Positions 60,450-64,000 of a stretch of DNA of 64,000 bases are shown piece by piece. The translations under genes and the position numbers were made by a program. Origin of the DNA: Stenopsyche tienmushanensis (taxonomy: Eukaryota > Arthropoda > Insecta > Trichoptera > Stenopsychidae). Location of the stretch: the NCBI GenBank assembly GCA_008973525.1, contig WACJ01000043.1, forward strand, positions 1,178,001 to 1,242,000. The letters run 5' to 3'. The notes under the pieces are model-generated. The model saw only the letters and a list, made by a program, of their open reading frames with translations. It was not told the origin of the DNA and did not search any database. Each line of letters opens with the position of its first letter. Position 1 is the stretch's first letter.

Positions 60450-62060
60450 AATATTGTCAACTATGAAATACACAAATTCAAAAAAAAATCATTACCGTTT
60501 GATATTCATGCCATCGTCTGCACACTGGGTCAATCCATCTTGAGACAGCGTGCGTATCGGGTCGAGCAAAAAGTTATCTCGCCAATAAACGATAATTAAA
60601 CCGACTAATCAGTTGCGACAGCCTGCGTCGTAATGAGCTCGTATAATTACATCAAATGGATATGAAAAAATAAGAATGATTACTTTAGGATCCATGGTTG
60701 TGCAAACACAAAGCACAATAGGTAATATAAGGTTACCCACATTTAATTATCACCACAGCGAGATGTACTCCCGTACATTCATCGCGTCGGTTTCATAGAA
60801 TATCATTACTGTATTATTAGGTTCTATTCCGTAGTGTGTTCGCTTTTATGTACGATTAGACGAGTGTGTGTGCTACGGGTTAATTAAATGGTTTTATTGC
60901 AGGTCTGCGTATACACACACGTCCTATCGGGTGTTAAAAGCGCAATGGTCTGATAATTATGTCGAGATATGTTGATTTTAGCGCTTAACTTACTGTTAAG
61001 AGTGATGCAATCTAATTCGCCTGACACTCGTTAGATTTCTTTTTTCTCTATAAATTAATACATTAATCTAATCAGCTAGACTGACGGATTTAACCCTCGT
61101 GTATCACATTAGCTGGTGTCATGTAAAAGGGCTATAAATGTACGTAAAAAAGCAAAAATAAACCTACGAACTTTCATAATTTAAACGGTCCTAATAGAGC
61201 ATCCGTTAGCCAAGAGTTAATATGCCACTATTTAATACATATTTCATTTCAAATTTACATTAGTTTTTGTAACGATATTTTTGAAAATTATATTGTAATA
61301 TGATGCATCTTAGTGCAATTTTCTGCTTCTGAAAGTCAGTTGGATCATTTGAACGAAATTTTATTATTGAAACAACTATTATGGATATTAAGGATCGAAT
61401 TAATAAATGCTATTTTCCATGTTCTCATTTCTGGTAGGATTGATCAACAGTATTGTTTTTATGGTACACTTTTTGCCATCGCTCGAAGAAATGAGTGCAT
61501 ATGTATATCTTAGGGTTCCTTACCTTTCATAGAAACCACAGAAACAATGGCTGAAGCTAATACAACAATGGGCCACTCGGCCCTGGGCGGGGTGAGCTTT
61601 AATTAGCGCCATTCTAATAAGAACCGCAGAGACTTTTAACCGCACACGGCGGCTCCGCGATGAGCTTTGAAACAAACCCAAACCAACTATTGTTATTGTT
61701 ATTGTAGCCGTATACGACTTGCTGAACAGCTAATCTCCTCACCTCTTCAAATTGCCGACCTCCCCTCATTTTTGCCTCGGAGGTACCCGGCTCTTTTGGC
61801 CTTCGACCCCCAGCTCTGATTAAAAGCTCCGCATGAGCTTTTTCGCAGATTCATGGCGTCCGCAGACATTGTCGGATATCGGGTCGACCGTGAAAGACGA
61901 TCTTTATGGTGGTTGGAAATGCGCAGAAAATCATTATGTCGAGGCATCTCGAACACATTGAATTCTATAACGAAATTTTCGATTCGTCTCGCGTACCATA
62001 CATTTTATTACCGTGAATGCCTCCTCTTCCATTCCGCTATCCAGCTCGAAACTATTCCTG
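60450..62060 (+). other. hth: downstream hth intron, no gene recognised
   Basis: AT-rich at first, GC-richer at 61550-61900. Frames up to 100 codons without recognisable domains. Confidence 0.35.
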
Positions 62061-62097
62061 GGTACCCCGGTAACATTGTTACAAACGGGTGGGTACC
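62061..62097. repeat. three-segment hairpin
   Basis: GGTAC/GTACC, CCCG/CGGG and GTAAC/GTTAC are nested inverted pairs around an ATT loop, giving a 37-base near-continuous hairpin. Confidence 0.5.
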
Positions 62098-62099
62098 TA

Positions 62100-64000
62100 C
62101 AGGCATTTCAATATTAAAATACCAAAGCCGCCCCCATCCCTCGGCTGCCGTCTGACAGACTTATAAGACGTTTTAAGAACATTACGGGGAAATTCTCATT
62201 TCGGCCTTAATAAATATTGTCACATTTATCGGATAACTCTGTTATTATAACTCACCCCAAATACCATTTCGGTACGACTTACCTTTTCCACGATATATAT
62301 CTATAATCGTAGATAATAGTATTTTTTGAATTGATTTTTACAATACGATTTTAGCATTCCAAAATTAAATTTAATCATACTATTTTATTTGAAAATCAAA
62401 CAATAATTGATGATTTTGGAATAAAATAATATAAAAGCCATTGTATTTAATATGAAGAATAACTTTTAAACGTATTTTTCTAAAACTATTTTGATATAAT
62501 TGCATTATTATAATTTAGCTATATCATCAATGACAATTGCTCCTCTATTGAGATAGACAGGTAATTTACATATTCTAGATCATTTTTTACATCATGTTAT
62601 ATATGGAAAATTATGACTCCCAACCCTACTCAATATTATCAAAACCAGAAAATCAAGATAACATTGGTTGGCAACGATCGATTGGCATACAAATATTTAA
62701 AATGTCTTGCGATCAATGATCGAAATACAAATTTATGCAAATAAAAAAATATATATATATTTAATGATGACCTATTATGCGGTCATTTACAGATTGCAAA
62801 ATGCAAAACAGAATACAAAGTGGTGAGGTAAGAATACAAGATAGTGTTGTTGAAAAAGAGATTTGTTACTGAGAGGGTTTATTTCCAGAACAATTTATTT
62901 TAATGTTTTTTTGGATGCTTATCTTAAAGACGAATAAATTCTGATAAAGATTTGTATTTACGGAACTATTCAATTTCAAGAGTTCTATAAGAAAGCAAAT
63001 TTCTTCTTATATGATAAGCTAAGAAGTAAATAATGTTGAAATTGCACGTATACACTCATATATTGAAATCATGCACTTGTGCGTTGATCTGATAAATTTG
63101 AATTACTGTTTTGATTGTAGAGTAAATATTATAGCCTTCGGATCCTTGGTAGATAGCAACTCTCATAAAAAATATTATGCAAGCAGGATTTTAACATAAA
63201 TCAGTACATTTAATCTAATAAAATGCTAATTTGTCAAAGGATAACATTTGTAAATCAGTTGCTATACGGTAAATGCATTTTATTGAGTCGTCCCAGGGAT
63301 ATTTTATTCATGGTTTATCCGTGATTATTATGGAATTTTAAGTTGCCATAAGGTTCAGCTGAAAAGCACTTCGGTGCGAGCATAAAATGTTTACAGTGAT
63401 GGGCGGTAAAAGGGAAAAGTCTAGTCCGGGAGGTTTTTTTATGTGCCCGTTTTATGGGCGAATAAACGCGGCAGTGATGCCCTGACACGGTGCCCTCAGG
63501 AGTAATTGCAGATAATGCCGGCCCTGCCGATCCTCTACAATGTAGACGGGGCGCGTGAGAGGGCGCCGAAGGGCTGCTGTGAGGGCTACAAAGAAAATGT
63601 GAACATAAATTAAAAACGCTCCGACTTCAGCGCGAAGAGGTAGACGATCTTCCTGCGATCCGACCTGTGCGAGCTGATTAACATTTTTTGCGGAATTATT
63701 TTACATAACATGGCCAAATCACACAGATGCACAATCTTCGCAGAGACGTCCTCTATATATTTATAGCCGATAGATAATTTATGTCCGCCGAAGGATCGTC
63801 GTAAAAGGCGCTTCCGTCGCGGTTCTTCGATTTGAATACCATCGCGTTCAAATGGGGCCCATAAATTAAAACAACAGTACGCAATTTGTATTAATCGGGG
63901 ACGATAAACGAATATAGAGCCCGATAAAACAAAAAATGGCCCGTAAAATTTTATCATTGATGAACTAGTAAAAAATCCTGTGCTCGCCGGTGCCGATCTT
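62100..64000 (+). other. hth: downstream hth intron, no gene recognised
   Basis: AT-rich to about 63350 with a short (AT)6 at 62749-62760, then a GC-richer block at 63390-63600. A 115-codon minus-strand frame at 63610-63957 has no recognisable family. No homeodomain exon of hth (W-F-I-N-A-R-R-R) was found up to the end of the window. Confidence 0.35.

Noticed and set aside
62821..62836. GAG|GTAAGA considered as a second ratchet site
   Set aside because: No pyrimidine tract or branch point upstream. The preceding bases are A/G-rich.
1..64000. CRISPR arrays, bacterial operons, rRNA, snRNA or known miRNA genes
   Set aside because: No regularly spaced repeats, no dense coding, and none of the conserved miRNA or RNA-gene sequences I know were seen by eye.

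Overview
This window is a piece of an animal nuclear genome, most likely an insect or other arthropod. It is AT-rich, has long introns, is not depleted in CpG, and shows no bacterial gene packing. Nearly all of it is non-coding. The one exon I can name with confidence is at 35868-35994 on the + strand. Its 42 codons read as the serine/glycine/proline-rich linker of Homothorax (Hth), the MEIS/PREP-class TALE homeodomain protein, between the Exd-binding MEIS/HM domain and the homeodomain. Short blocks PPSSSLSYGGA, RSPGSGGTPGPL and LDAPDP mark it. The window is therefore the middle of the homothorax locus, transcribed left to right.

Layout: 1-35867 is upstream sequence of hth, mostly or wholly one intron. 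I found no sign of MEIS/HM-domain exons there. 35868-35994 is the linker exon. 35995-64000 is downstream intron, and I found no homeodomain exon in it. The introns are therefore very long, at least about 35.8 kb and 28 kb on this reading. They hold scattered GC-richer islands, short perfect hairpins and palindromes, clusters of TGACAG/CTGTCA (the Hth/MEIS site), TA and CATC microsatellites, and a few possible decayed DNA transposons.

The main points of interest concern how this gene is spliced and controlled. (1) The exon-intron junction at 35994/35995 reads through into a stop codon after only 8 residues. Intron retention would therefore give a homeodomain-less Hth, and the first 170 intron bases can form two stem-loops. 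(2) At 51672-51709 a TACTAAT branch point, a pyrimidine tract and CAG directly abutting GTAAGA form a textbook zero-length exon (recursive splice or ratchet site) inside the long downstream intron. (3) Several cassette-exon candidates with good splice sites lie in the introns. One is a 90-bp phase-0 candidate only 186 bp upstream of the hth exon. (4) Dense, often palindromic TALE sites suggest autoregulation by Hth/Exd.

Most open reading frames of 60-200 codons in the window look like chance frames and are not annotated as genes. The species cannot be told from this sequence.
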